Part shown: piece after piece, positions 37,151 to 45,627 of the stretch
Numbering within the stretch: the stretch's first letter is position 1
How the letters are laid out: each line of letters opens with the position of its first letter
Assembly: GCF_900129445.1 (NCBI RefSeq)
Contig: NZ_FQVT01000001.1
Location: 372,001 to 436,000 of the forward strand
Origin: Salegentibacter echinorum
Lineage (GTDB): Bacteria; Bacteroidota; Bacteroidia; Flavobacteriales; Flavobacteriaceae
Direction of reading: 5' to 3'
DNA: 64,000 bases
Program-made: the position numbers and the translations under genes
Notes under the pieces: generated by a model
Told to the model about the DNA's origin: nothing
Database searches by the model: none
What the model saw: only the letters and a program-made list of their open reading frames with translations

Positions 37151-37522
37151 TTAATCAATAATAATCCGGATTGTTGAATTTAATACATTACAATGAAAAA
37201 AGGCATTGTTTAAATAAAACCGACCTCTGGGGGAAATAATGGTTTGTCCACTATATATTAGTTCTCCACTAAAATAAATCCGGAAACTAATGTTTGTGGT
37301 GAAATTAACATTGCTCTTAACTGCGAAATTATTTCTACAGCTGCCAAATCCGTTTATCACGTCGTAGGAAAACACAAAGTCATGCGTGTTTATCCCTGCA
37401 TTGTTATATACATCGATATGAGCATATTTCCTATCTAAAGCTAAGTCAGCTAAGTTTTCTCGCTCCCCTGGCTCAATTATATATCCACAAAAAATAACAA
37501 AAAAAATGGCTAAAGTTTTCAT
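37151..37522 (-). CDS. Hypothetical small secreted protein
   Basis: A 123-residue protein with a hydrophobic N-terminus (MKTLAIFFVIFCGYI) that may be a short signal peptide, then a beta-rich part (AHIDVYNNAGINTHDFVFSY; NISFRIYFSGELIYSGQTI). Two cysteines in the mature part could form a disulfide. No family recognised. It is divergent from the gene at 37659, and the shared spacer carries the second TACCC palindrome. Could be a small surface or periplasmic protein. Confidence 0.5.
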   Translation of the reverse strand: MKTLAIFFVIFCGYIIEPGERENLADLALDRKYAHIDVYNNAGINTHDFVFSYDVINGFGSCRNNFAVKSNVNFTTNISFRIYFSGELIYSGQTIISPRGRFYLNNAFFHCNVLNSTIRIIID

Positions 37523-37578
37523 AATAAATTGTTTAAAGATTAATATTCCTGCAACTTAAGGATAGTATCGTATGCAGG

Positions 37579-37609
37579 AAATACCCGCCTATGGGTATTT
37601 TTTTGTGTC
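37579..37609. promoter_or_regulatory. TACCC-N6-GGGTA palindrome with conserved tail, copy 2
   Basis: AAATACCC and GGGTATTT are perfect 8-bp inverted arms separated by GCCTAT, followed by TTTTGTGTC. The same element lies at 33101-33128. Here it sits midway between two divergent secreted-protein genes (57 bp from the minus start, 60 bp from the plus start), as expected for a shared regulatory site. Confidence 0.6.
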
Positions 37610-37658
37610 TGGTTTTGAGATAGGTTGGGGATAGTGTAAAACCTAAAACCCAGAAATC

Positions 37659-37970
37659 ATGGAAAAGTTATTCATTATCGGTTTGTATTTATTTTTTATG
37701 AGTTTGAGTGCTCAAGAAAATTATTTGGAATTTGGCAATAATTACTATTTCAATTCTACCTTGAATGAAAAATTGAGCAAACAAAAAATTAACTTTGAGA
37801 ATGATTCATCATCCATTAATGAAAACCTAGTAAAACAAGGTTACAAAATAAACGTAGTTGAAATAAAAGAAAATAAGGTGTTTTTCAAATATCTATGCTT
37901 TACGAATGATAGCCTAAGAACAATATACAACGGAGATATTGAGAATAAAATTTTAGAGGTCAGTATTTAA
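37659..37970 (+). CDS. Small secreted protein truncated by an insertion sequence
   Basis: A 103-residue frame with a signal peptide (MEKLFIIGLYLFFMSLSA, cut near AQ) and a mature part of unknown family (YLEFGNNYYFNSTLNEK). The last residues and the stop are encoded by the left inverted repeat of the IS at 37954-38906, so the original C-terminus has been lost. Whether the shortened product is stable is not known. Preceded by the TACCC palindrome. Confidence 0.5.
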   Translation: MEKLFIIGLYLFFMSLSAQENYLEFGNNYYFNSTLNEKLSKQKINFENDSSSINENLVKQGYKINVVEIKENKVFFKYLCFTNDSLRTIYNGDIENKILEVSI

Positions 37971-38906
37971 ATACGTATCTTCATTGCAGTAAAATATGAA
38001 AAAATGGATATTTTTAAGGGTCAAAATCTTCTGGAGTTTTCTGTTCGGTTCAAAACCGACCAAGACTGCAAGTAATACCTAGCCTCAATCAAGACCAAAA
38101 CCAGTTTTAAATGTACAAGATGTAACCACAATGCCTGTCAGGTTCGTAAGGATTTTGTCAGGCAATGCAATATTTGCCACCATATCGAATCTGCTATCGC
38201 CAATACGCTTTTTCACAAAGTAAATTTGGTGTACGCAATTTTTTTTATCTGCTTTGAGATGGCCACGACCACCAAAAGTTTATCAGCAAGCTATATGTCC
38301 GTGCGCTATGGGGTTACAGAAAAAACGGCGAGGCTATTTATGCTGAAAGTCAGGGAAGCTATGGCCTCGAGTGGGAATAACCCTATGGATGGTGATGTCC
38401 ACGTGGATGAATTTGTCCTGGGCGGCAGGGACGAGAGAAAAATAGGAAGAAGTTATGATGGTAAGAAAAAGAAAGCGGTCACGGCGGTTCAACTGACTGG
38501 AGAAGGCAAAGTAGAGCGAATGTATACTATGAAAATTGATGATTTTTCAGCCCAGTCTCTTCAGTATATTTTTATCAACCATATAAGCCGTAATGCTAAG
38601 GTAACCACTGATAAATGGCGAGGATAGACCCATTGGCAAAGCATATGACATTACACAAATAGAGAGCAATAAGGGGTTGAACTTTAAGGCAGTCCATACG
38701 ATGATACATCATGTAAAATCCTGGATAAGGATCACTTATTCTTGGGTAAGCGATAAAAACCTGAACAGGTATTTTAACGAATTCTGTTTTAGGATCAATC
38801 GATCTCAGAGCAAAGCAACTATATTCAATAACCTGATTACAAAAAATGGTTCAGGATAATATCACCTATCAATCGCAAATTATAGGTAACTAACTACTGA
38901 CCTCTA
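37954..38906 (+). mobile_element. Degenerate IS1595-like insertion sequence
   Basis: The ends are 24-bp imperfect inverted repeats (37954-37977 and 38883-38906), identical at 20 of 24 positions, beginning TAGAGGTCAGTA at both termini. Between them is one broken transposase gene. No matching 8-bp target duplication is seen (TAAAATTT on the left, TAGATATA on the right), so the flanks have changed or the ends are slightly different. Length 953 bp, normal for IS1595 elements. Confidence 0.8.
38004..38859 (+). pseudogene. IS1595-family transposase, broken by a stop and a frameshift
   Basis: Three pieces join into one transposase. MDIFKGQNLLEFSVRFKTDQ ends at an in-frame TAA (38073). The same frame then has a zinc ribbon (CTRCNHN...CNICHH) and the ISXO2-like core with HVDEFVLGGRDERKIGR, up to a TAG at 38625. 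The third piece continues one frame over from 38626 (KIESNKGLNFKAVHTMIHHV; NRYFNEFCFRINRSQ) to 38859. The shift is explained by loss of two bases at GGATAGACCC. The element cannot move by itself. Confidence 0.85.
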
Positions 38907-38923
38907 TAGATATAAATAAAAAC

Positions 38924-38960
38924 AGCTCACGGCATCCCCTTGTTTTAGGAACTGTGAGCT
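38924..38960 (-). terminator. Possible terminator of ribBA
   Basis: AGCTCAC and GTGAGCT arms around a 23-base loop, followed on the minus strand by GTTTTTATTT. It is about 110 bp after the ribBA stop, with a REP-like copy between, and just outside the IS right end. Confidence 0.4.
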
Positions 38961-38991
38961 CTCAATTTTCTAATGTAATTACCTGATTTTA

Positions 38992-39059
38992 CTCAATAAT
39001 CGAGATTTATCCCGATAATACCTATCAGGAGCTCCGAGGCTTGCCCCGAGGTAGTTTTA
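38992..39059 (+). repeat. Dispersed REP-like palindromic repeat, copy 3
   Basis: Shares TCAATAATCGAGATTTA and the terminal palindrome CTCCGAGGCTTGCCCCGAGGTAGTTTTA with copies at 3511-3614 and 10328-10428; the middle part is shorter here. It lies directly after the ribBA stop codon. Confidence 0.55.
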
Positions 39060-39072
39060 TGCCTTAATTAGA

Positions 39073-40224
39073 TCAATAATTAACGTAGCGTGTGATTTCA
39101 AGTCCGTAGCCTATCATTCCCACTCGTTTTGTGTGTTCAGAATTGGAGAGTAACTTTATCTTGTGAATTTCCAGGTCGTGTAATATTTGCGCGCCAATTC
39201 CAAAATCTTTATTGTCCATATTAATTGGTGGAGCTTTTACTTTGCCCTGTTTTTGGCGTTCTTTAATTTCTGCAAGCCTGGGTAGTAGGTTAAGACTTTG
39301 AATGGCTGGATTGATAAAAACAATCGCGCCGCGACCTTCTTCATTAATCACCTTAAACATCTGGTCTAATTTCTTATCGGCATTGTTGGTTAACGTGCCA
39401 AGAATATCATTATTTACCAGGGTAGAATTCACCCTAACCGTAACTTCTTCATCGGCTTTCCAACTTCCTTTGGTTAACGCAATATGCACCTGCCCATTGG
39501 TAGTTTGGCGATAGGCTCTTAATCTGAAAGTCCCAAAACGGGTTTGAAAATCGAAATCTTCTTTTTTCTCAATTAATGAATCATGCTGCATTCTGTAAGC
39601 CACCAAATCTTCAATAGAAACGATTTTTAAATCGAATTTCTTTGCAACTTCAATCAATTGCGGAAGTCGTGCCATGGTACCATCTTCGTTCAAGATCTCT
39701 ACAATTACGCCTGCTGGTTCAAAGCCGGCCAGCCTGGCGAAATCTATCGCGGCTTCGGTATGACCTGTTCTTCTTAGCACCCCGCCTTCTTTGGCTTTTA
39801 ACGGAAAAATATGTCCCGGTCTATTTAAATCTATGGCTTTAGTTTCTGGGTCGATTAAAGACTTTACGGTTTTTGCCCGGTCCCCGGCAGAAATTCCGGT
39901 AGTAACACCTTTCCCACGTAAATCTACCGAAATGGTAAAACCGGTCTCCATAGGATCGGTATTATTAGTTACCATCATATCCAGTTTTAGGCTTTTACAG
40001 CGCTCTTCGGTAAGTGGTGCACATATAAGTCCGCGACCATTAGTAGCCATGAAATTAATCATTTCGGGGGTTACTTTTTCGGCGGCGGCTACAAAATCCC
40101 CTTCATTTTCACGATCTTCATCGTCAACTACAATCACCACTTTGCCATCACGAATGTCATCTATGGCTTCCTGAATGCTATCTAACTTTAACCTTTTAGT
40201 AGAGGTAGAGGTTTTCTGGTTCAT
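39073..40224 (-). CDS. ribBA: 3,4-dihydroxy-2-butanone 4-phosphate synthase with degenerate GTP cyclohydrolase II domain
   Basis: Riboflavin pathway protein of 383 residues. The N-terminal RibB domain (about 12-210) is complete: DDEDRENEGDFV acid loop, RPGHIFPL and RRTGHTEA motifs. The C-terminal half (about 225-383) has the RibA fold, but the zinc-binding cysteine cluster (ECLTGD...RCDCG in active enzymes) is absent; the matching stretch reads VRVNSTLVNNDILGTLTNNA. So it likely makes DHBP only, and a separate RibA is needed. It is the last gene of ftsK-lolA-lptF/G-ribBA, 31 bp after the LptF/G gene. Confidence 0.92.
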   Translation of the reverse strand: MNQKTSTSTKRLKLDSIQEAIDDIRDGKVVIVVDDEDRENEGDFVAAAEKVTPEMINFMATNGRGLICAPLTEERCKSLKLDMMVTNNTDPMETGFTISVDLRGKGVTTGISAGDRAKTVKSLIDPETKAIDLNRPGHIFPLKAKEGGVLRRTGHTEAAIDFARLAGFEPAGVIVEILNEDGTMARLPQLIEVAKKFDLKIVSIEDLVAYRMQHDSLIEKKEDFDFQTRFGTFRLRAYRQTTNGQVHIALTKGSWKADEEVTVRVNSTLVNNDILGTLTNNADKKLDQMFKVINEEGRGAIVFINPAIQSLNLLPRLAEIKERQKQGKVKAPPINMDNKDFGIGAQILHDLEIHKIKLLSNSEHTKRVGMIGYGLEITRYVNY

Positions 40225-40255
40225 TTTAAGATTTTATTTTGCGCTGCAAAGGTAT

Positions 40256-41704
40256 CTAATCTATTTTGCTTTTAGCTTTAATTAAGCCGGCTTTTTTAAG
40301 TAGCTTCCTTATAGGCTCAATAATATTGTCGAATGCGAACAGCCCCTGGTCTGTAGTTGCCCGGTAAGTGAGATAAACTCCCAGCGGCAACATGATAAGT
40401 GTGGATAGCCAGGTGGCCCAAAACGGACTAATACTACCGTCTTCGGCGCTGTTTTTTGCAAAAATCCCTATAAAATGATAGGTTAAAAACAAGAGAATTG
40501 CGACTACCATGGGCAGTCCCATTCCGCCTTTTCTAATAATAGCACCCAAAGGGGCGCCTACAAAAAAGAGAATAATGCAAGCTACGCCAAGCACGTATTT
40601 CTCATGCATGGCAATTTCAAATTTATTAAGCTGTTTATTGGAGTTTTTGAGTTCTGCTTTTTTAATATTTATATGGGAGAGTGAACCGTTTACCGAACCT
40701 AAAGCCAGGTTTACTATTTGTTGAGCATCGTAGGTGTTATAATTTTCAAGAACGGTATTTTTTACCGCTTTAATTGTATCTGAAGGTTCTAGGTTTGACT
40801 CAATACTTCTAAAGTCGGTGCGATTATACATGTTTTTAGCGAAGCTCTCTCTCTTTAGATTGTAAGAGTTAGAAAAAGAATCTATACTTTCCTGTAATTC
40901 TGCAATATTGAGCATCCCCTGGGTGTTGCTGTAACTTTCCTCATCTAAATCTACATCATTAAAATCTGAAAGGTCCAGGTTTATTGTATATTCTTTGAAG
41001 TAGCTTTTTGCAAATGGTTTATCACGCCGCTTAGAATAATCGGAAGGCTGAATTTCATCATAATAATTTCCGTTTTCCAGGATAAGCGATAGGATTTCAG
41101 AGTTTGTACTTCCTAATAACTCCCCTTTTTCAGCTTTAATTACGGTATAATTCCCCCGCTTGTTTCCTTTTTTATGAATAATTACATCATCAAGATATTT
41201 TCCGTTGTCACCACTTTTCTCGGCAACCTTAATATTTATGGTACCAATATCGTTAAAAACACCTTCGGTAATAGCCATGGCCGGTTTTAATTTGGCAATA
41301 TTCTTCCGAAGGTTTATAGATTTATATTCAGCAGCGGGAATTACATTATTGGCAAAGAAAAAAGCGGTAAAACTTACTAATAGAATAAAAACTGTAAGAC
41401 TACGCATCGCTCGCTGTAGAGATATTCCCGAGGATTTCATCGCCGCAAACTCATAATTCTCGGCAAAATTACCAAAGGTCATAATGGAAGTAAGCAGGAT
41501 GGTGAGGGGCAACACCAGGGGTACTAGTTTTGGTGAAAAGTAGAGTAGAAACTTGAGAATCACCTCCACATCCAAATCTTTCCCTGCGAGTTCACCAATG
41601 TACAACCAGATGGTTTGCAGTACAAAAATGAACATAAGTATTATAAAAACAGAGAAAAAAGTTTTTAGGTAACTGGTGAGTATGTACCGGTCTAATATCT
41701 TCAA
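40256..41704 (-). CDS. LptF/LptG-family permease
   Basis: A 482-residue inner-membrane protein of the YjgP/YjgQ family, part of the ABC transporter that extracts LPS and passes it to the periplasmic bridge. Three helices near the N-terminus (about 10-115), a long periplasmic beta-jellyroll-like region (about 120-370) and three C-terminal helices (about 365-455) fit the family. Longer than E. coli LptF (366), as usual in Bacteroidota. It follows lolA after 1 base, so the two are translated together. Which of LptF or LptG it represents is not decided. Confidence 0.9.
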   Translation of the reverse strand: MKILDRYILTSYLKTFFSVFIILMFIFVLQTIWLYIGELAGKDLDVEVILKFLLYFSPKLVPLVLPLTILLTSIMTFGNFAENYEFAAMKSSGISLQRAMRSLTVFILLVSFTAFFFANNVIPAAEYKSINLRKNIAKLKPAMAITEGVFNDIGTINIKVAEKSGDNGKYLDDVIIHKKGNKRGNYTVIKAEKGELLGSTNSEILSLILENGNYYDEIQPSDYSKRRDKPFAKSYFKEYTINLDLSDFNDVDLDEESYSNTQGMLNIAELQESIDSFSNSYNLKRESFAKNMYNRTDFRSIESNLEPSDTIKAVKNTVLENYNTYDAQQIVNLALGSVNGSLSHINIKKAELKNSNKQLNKFEIAMHEKYVLGVACIILFFVGAPLGAIIRKGGMGLPMVVAILLFLTYHFIGIFAKNSAEDGSISPFWATWLSTLIMLPLGVYLTYRATTDQGLFAFDNIIEPIRKLLKKAGLIKAKSKID

Positions 41705-41705
41705 T

Positions 41706-42350
41706 TTAGTCTAATCTATTGATGTAGAAATCCTTATAGCGATCTTCTTCAAATTTAAATAAGTTCTTCGCCAAAGGCTGGTCTGGTTTAAAACTCTTAA
41801 CTGTAATTGTGATCTTTGTACCGTTTTCCTGCGTTTGTATCAAATTATAAATGTGATTCGTCTGGCTGTCTATCCCTAATAATATATTTTTAATCTCGGC
41901 ATTACTGTCCTTGGGAAGCAATTTAACGTATTGAATATTTCTACCGTTTTGATTTTTAGATTCATCCCAGGCATAAGTGTAGCCTTCTTTATAGAAACTA
42001 AACATTTTGGAGGGGGTGATATTATTGTCATTTTCCTCTACGTAGGTAGAAATGTTTATTTCCTGGTCTTCGGGGATAATGGTGTATATTTTTTCACCAT
42101 CAAACAACTGGGTTGTCCCCATCAAGTTTAACAAGTATTTATTTCCTTTTATGCTTACATCACCCCGGGTTTCCTGGTGTACATTCGCCGCTTTATTTTC
42201 CAGGGTATATTTAAAATCTATAACCATATTCTCATAAGCCTGCACCTTGTTGGAAACATCCTGAAGCAGGTTAGCTGCTTTCTCTGAGTTTTGAGCAAGC
42301 CCGTAATTAAAGCTTAAAATCGCTACAGCGATTATAATTAAATTCTTCAT
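41706..42350 (-). CDS. lolA: Outer-membrane lipoprotein carrier LolA
   Basis: A 214-residue periplasmic chaperone that carries lipoproteins from the inner to the outer membrane. The signal peptide MKNLIIIAVAILSFNYGLA is followed by the LolA beta-sheet fold (MVIDFKYTLENKAANVHQET near 43-62; GTQLFDGEKIYTIIPEDQEI further on). It follows ftsK after 7 bases and precedes the LptF/G gene by 1 base, so envelope biogenesis genes are coexpressed with the division motor. Confidence 0.9.
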   Translation of the reverse strand: MKNLIIIAVAILSFNYGLAQNSEKAANLLQDVSNKVQAYENMVIDFKYTLENKAANVHQETRGDVSIKGNKYLLNLMGTTQLFDGEKIYTIIPEDQEINISTYVEENDNNITPSKMFSFYKEGYTYAWDESKNQNGRNIQYVKLLPKDSNAEIKNILLGIDSQTNHIYNLIQTQENGTKITITVKSFKPDQPLAKNLFKFEEDRYKDFYINRLD

Positions 42351-42357
42351 CTTTTAT

Positions 42358-44733
42358 TTATTCTTCATTTAATAATTCGTCTAAAGCTGCAAAATCGGTC
42401 ACTAAAACCTGGCGTGCTTTACTACCTTCAAAAGGTCCTACAATTCCGGCCGCTTCCAATTGGTCAATAATCCTACCGGCGCGGTTATAACCTAATTTTA
42501 GTTTGCGTTGCAGCAAAGAAGCCGAGCCTTGTTGTGCTGTTACGATTACTTCGGCTGCTTCTCTAAAGAGTTTATCTCTTTCGCTTTTATCTATATCAAC
42601 ACCTGTGCCACTCTCTTCGCCTTCATATTCGGGCAGTAAATGAGCGTCTGGATATGCTTTTTGAGAACCAATGAACTCGGTGATCTTATCCACCTCCGGG
42701 GTGTCCACAAAGGCACATTGCAAGCGTTTTATTTCATTACCCTGGGTAAATAACATATCCCCGCGACCAATTAACTGGTCGGCACCCTGGCCGTCTAGAA
42801 TGGTGCGCGAGTCTATTTTTGAAGTTACCCTAAAAGCAATCCTGGCCGGGAAGTTGGCTTTTATTATCCCGGTAATCACGTTTACAGAAGGTCTTTGTGT
42901 AGCGATAATTAAGTGAATGCCAATTGCCCTGGCCAACTGTGCTAAACGTGCAATAGGGGTTTCTACTTCTTTTCCTGCAGTCATAATTAAATCGGCAAAC
43001 TCATCTACTACCAACACGATATAAGGCAGGAATTTATGGCCATTCTCCGGATTTAATTTCCTGGCTTTAAATTTAATGTTATACTCTTTAATATTTCGGC
43101 ACAGGGCATCCTTAAGCAGCTCATAACGCTCGTCCATCTCAATACACATGGAATTGAGAGTGTTGATTACTTTCGTATTATCGGTAATAATCGCTTCTTC
43201 ATTATTAGGCAATTTTGCCAAAAAATGTCTTTCAATTTTATTAAAAAGTGTGAGTTCCACCTTTTTAGGATCTACCAGTACAAACTTTACTTCAGCCGGA
43301 TGTTTGCTGTAGAGCAGGGAAGTAAGAATCGCATTTAAGCCTACAGATTTCCCCTGTCCCGTGGCCCCGGCCATCAACATATGTGGCATTTTTGCCAAAT
43401 CTACTACAAAAGTTTCGTTAGAAATTGTTTTTCCCAGCGCCATAGGTAATTCCATTTCGGCATTTTGGAATTTAGGCGATGCGATTACAGAGCGCATAGA
43501 AACGATAGTGGAATTTTTATTGGGAACTTCAATTCCAATAGTTCCTTTCCCGGGAATAGGTGCGATTATTCGAATACCCAGGGCCGAAAGTGATAATGCA
43601 ATATCGTCTTCCAGGTTTTTAATCTTAGAAATCCTTATCCCCGCTTCGGGTACAATTTCATATAAGGTAACAGTAGGACCCACGGTAGCCTTAATCTGGG
43701 CGATCTCAATCTTATAGTTTTTAAGGGTTTCTACAATCCGGTTTTTATGTCCTTCCAGCTCTTCCTGATCTACCGTGATGCCACCTCCATATTCCTGGAG
43801 TAACTCCAGCGTAGGAAATTTATAGTTGCTCAATTCCAGGGTAGGATCAAATTCGCCAAAATCCTTAACTATCTTGTTGCTAATCTTATTTTCTTCCAGT
43901 TCTTCCTCCTTTGCAGTTTCTACCTCCATCTGCACATCTTCGGGATCTTGCTTTTCTGGTTTAGGTTTTGGAGTAGGGGCAGGGGATTCTTCTTTTGGAG
44001 GTTTGGTTTCCAGTTTTATTTCTTCGGAAGTTTTTTCGGGTTCGGGTTTTGTAGATGCTGTCATTTTTTCCCGCCAGTCGGTTTCTTCTTCAGTTTCTTT
44101 AAATGTTGGTTTTTCCCGCTGAAACTCCTTATCTAAATTCTCCTTTTTGGTTCTTAAGAAACCACCTATCATCTCTGGTGTAAGTTTAAGCCTTAGGCTA
44201 AGATAAGCGATAAATAGAAACACCATAAGAAAGACAGTTCCTATAAAACCCAGATAATCCTGTAGGAAATCGTTCATTTCAAAACCTATTCTTCCGCCCA
44301 TAAGGCTGTTGGTTTCTGCAAAAAAACCAAAGAAAATTGCGAGCCAAATCATCACTAAAATCCCCCAGAACCAGGAATTTAAAAGTTTAGTAGATTTTCT
44401 TCCTATAAATAAATTAAAACCACTGTAACTAATAAGGATGGCTAAAATAAAGGCAGCAAAACCAAAGCCTTTATACATAAAGAAATCGCTAATAGCTGCG
44501 CCAAACTTGCTCAACCAATTTTTAGTTTCTATTTCCCTGTCACCAAATTGGGTGAGCGTACTTTGATCTGCCTCCCAATTGAGAAGAAAAGAAACAAAAG
44601 CCACCATTAAGGCCAGGCCAAATAACATAAAAAAACTACCTAACACTACCTTTTGTTGGCGATTAGGTCTAAGCGAAATTTTTTTAGTTTTTTTGGCGGT
44701 GCTTTTTTTAGTCCTGGTTTTCTTTTTGGCCAT
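42358..44733 (-). CDS. ftsK: DNA translocase FtsK
   Basis: A 791-residue DNA pump that clears chromosome ends at the division septum. Order: a basic start (MAKKKTRTKKST), four membrane helices (about 30-180), an acidic/proline linker (about 200-300), the motor with GATGQGKSVGLN (Walker A, near 453) and VLVVDEFADLIM (Walker B), and a C-terminal gamma winged-helix (LLQRKLKLGYNRAGRIIDQL) that reads KOPS-like sites. ATG 44733 is preferred; a frame reaching 44766 adds eleven residues that overlap the likely promoter. First gene of the ftsK-lolA-lptF/G-ribBA operon. Confidence 0.95.
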   Translation of the reverse strand: MAKKKTRTKKSTAKKTKKISLRPNRQQKVVLGSFFMLFGLALMVAFVSFLLNWEADQSTLTQFGDREIETKNWLSKFGAAISDFFMYKGFGFAAFILAILISYSGFNLFIGRKSTKLLNSWFWGILVMIWLAIFFGFFAETNSLMGGRIGFEMNDFLQDYLGFIGTVFLMVFLFIAYLSLRLKLTPEMIGGFLRTKKENLDKEFQREKPTFKETEEETDWREKMTASTKPEPEKTSEEIKLETKPPKEESPAPTPKPKPEKQDPEDVQMEVETAKEEELEENKISNKIVKDFGEFDPTLELSNYKFPTLELLQEYGGGITVDQEELEGHKNRIVETLKNYKIEIAQIKATVGPTVTLYEIVPEAGIRISKIKNLEDDIALSLSALGIRIIAPIPGKGTIGIEVPNKNSTIVSMRSVIASPKFQNAEMELPMALGKTISNETFVVDLAKMPHMLMAGATGQGKSVGLNAILTSLLYSKHPAEVKFVLVDPKKVELTLFNKIERHFLAKLPNNEEAIITDNTKVINTLNSMCIEMDERYELLKDALCRNIKEYNIKFKARKLNPENGHKFLPYIVLVVDEFADLIMTAGKEVETPIARLAQLARAIGIHLIIATQRPSVNVITGIIKANFPARIAFRVTSKIDSRTILDGQGADQLIGRGDMLFTQGNEIKRLQCAFVDTPEVDKITEFIGSQKAYPDAHLLPEYEGEESGTGVDIDKSERDKLFREAAEVIVTAQQGSASLLQRKLKLGYNRAGRIIDQLEAAGIVGPFEGSKARQVLVTDFAALDELLNEE

Positions 44734-44755
44734 AGGTATTTTGAAGAATTTGGAG

Positions 44756-44763
44756 CAAAAATA
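44756..44763 (-). promoter_or_regulatory. Putative -7 box of the ftsK operon
   Basis: On the minus strand TATTTTTG, an exact TAnnTTTG, 22 bases before the ATG at 44733. No convincing -33 box at 19 bp. It supports the shorter ftsK start. Confidence 0.45.
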
Positions 44764-44875
44764 CAAATTAGCCTCTTCTAAAATAAAGAAAATGATCTTC
44801 AGTTTTAGAGGAAATTACTTTGCTTTCTTAAACGCTTAAAGCTAAGCATTTATTTTGTGAAGCTTCCGGGTATAC

Positions 44876-44920
44876 AAGTTCGAGGTTCAGGGTTCAAGGT
44901 TCAAAGTTCAAGGTCTGTTC
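44876..44920 (+). repeat. Low-complexity GGTTCAA/AGTTCAA tandem repeat
   Basis: Successive units such as GAGGTTCAGGGTTCAAGGTT continue as CAAAGTTCAAGG. Non-coding, in the dgkA-ftsK spacer. Similar short AGTTCAAGG stretches lie at 45002 and near 19706. Confidence 0.6.
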
Positions 44921-44944
44921 CAAACCAGAACCAAAAATACAACT

Positions 44945-45229
44945 ACTAGGGTATAGTCGCAGTGTTCCCTAGGCAAAAACTGAGAAAAAATTCAAGTTTC
45001 AAGTTCAATGATTCAGGTTTTCTTAAATCAAACATCAAACATCAAACATCAAACATCAAACACCAAACACCAAACACCAAACAACAAACAACTAGTGGAT
45101 AGTCACAGCGTTCAGTGGAAAAACAGCAAAATGTTTAATCTTATAAAACAACAAACAAGAGATTGCCGTGCTCCTAGGTCGCTCGCAATGACGACACCAA
45201 ACAATTAGTTGGCAGTCGCGGTATTCAGT
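44945..45229 (+). repeat. Repeat-rich dgkA-ftsK spacer
   Basis: Three copies of a unit close to CTAGTTGGCAGTCGCGGTAT ending in TTCAGT (44945-44972, 45091-45117, 45204-45229). Between them are the 7-bp tandem repeat (45027-45091) and a GAGATTGCC...GCTCGCAATGACG palindrome (45159-45193), a small element seen in many bacterial genomes. No gene is supported; a short frame at 45008-45208 merely translates the repeats. Confidence 0.55.
45027..45091 (+). repeat. 7-bp tandem repeat (CAAACAT/CAAACAC/CAAACAA)
   Basis: About nine head-to-tail 7-bp units: four or five ATCAAAC, then three CAAACAC, then CAAACAA. The change of the last base along the array suggests slipped-strand growth followed by point changes. 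It lies in the spacer upstream of the ftsK operon. Confidence 0.8.
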
Positions 45230-45264
45230 ATGCACTGAGAACCGAGAACTGATTTTGAATTTGC

Positions 45265-45627
45265 CTAAAATATGTAGGGGAAATAAATAATCCCGCCAAT
45301 AATCACAGCGGTGATTGCTGCGATAAAAACTGCACCGGCAGCGACATCTTTTATATGGCCAATCTTACTGTGAAAATCTGGATGAACAAAATCTGCCATG
45401 GCTTCTACAGCAGTATTTAAACCTTCTGCAGTCATAATTAAGCCAATCGCAAGAATTTGAAAAAGCCATTCGGTTTTAGTGATTCCGAAGAAAAAACCCA
45501 AACAACACATAATTATGGCCAATGCGAATTGCACCTGGATGCTGGGCTCATGTTTAAGTAAAAGCCAGGCACCTTTTATCGCATAGCCTCCTCCTCTAAT
45601 TCTTTTTCCGAGGAAACTATCCCGCAT
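45265..45627 (-). CDS. dgkA: Diacylglycerol kinase family (undecaprenol kinase-like)
   Basis: A 120-residue inner-membrane enzyme with three helices and the family motif EGLNTAVEAMADFV (about 64-77, including the catalytic glutamate). An N-terminal amphipathic helix (RGGGYAIKGAWLLLKHEPSI) is also typical. It phosphorylates undecaprenol or diacylglycerol for cell-wall lipid recycling. Its ATG shares one base with the tpx stop (TAATG), so translation is coupled. Confidence 0.9.
   Translation of the reverse strand: MRDSFLGKRIRGGGYAIKGAWLLLKHEPSIQVQFALAIIMCCLGFFFGITKTEWLFQILAIGLIMTAEGLNTAVEAMADFVHPDFHSKIGHIKDVAAGAVFIAAITAVIIGGIIYFPYIF

Noticed and set aside
40225-40255. FMN riboswitch before ribBA
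   Set aside because: Only 31 bp separate ribBA from the upstream gene, too short for the element.
45027-45091. Possible CRISPR array
   Set aside because: The repeat is 7 bp in tandem without spacers; no cas genes are near.
45008-45208. 66-codon frame in the repeat-rich spacer
   Set aside because: It is only the translation of the 7-bp repeat and the GATTGCC element.
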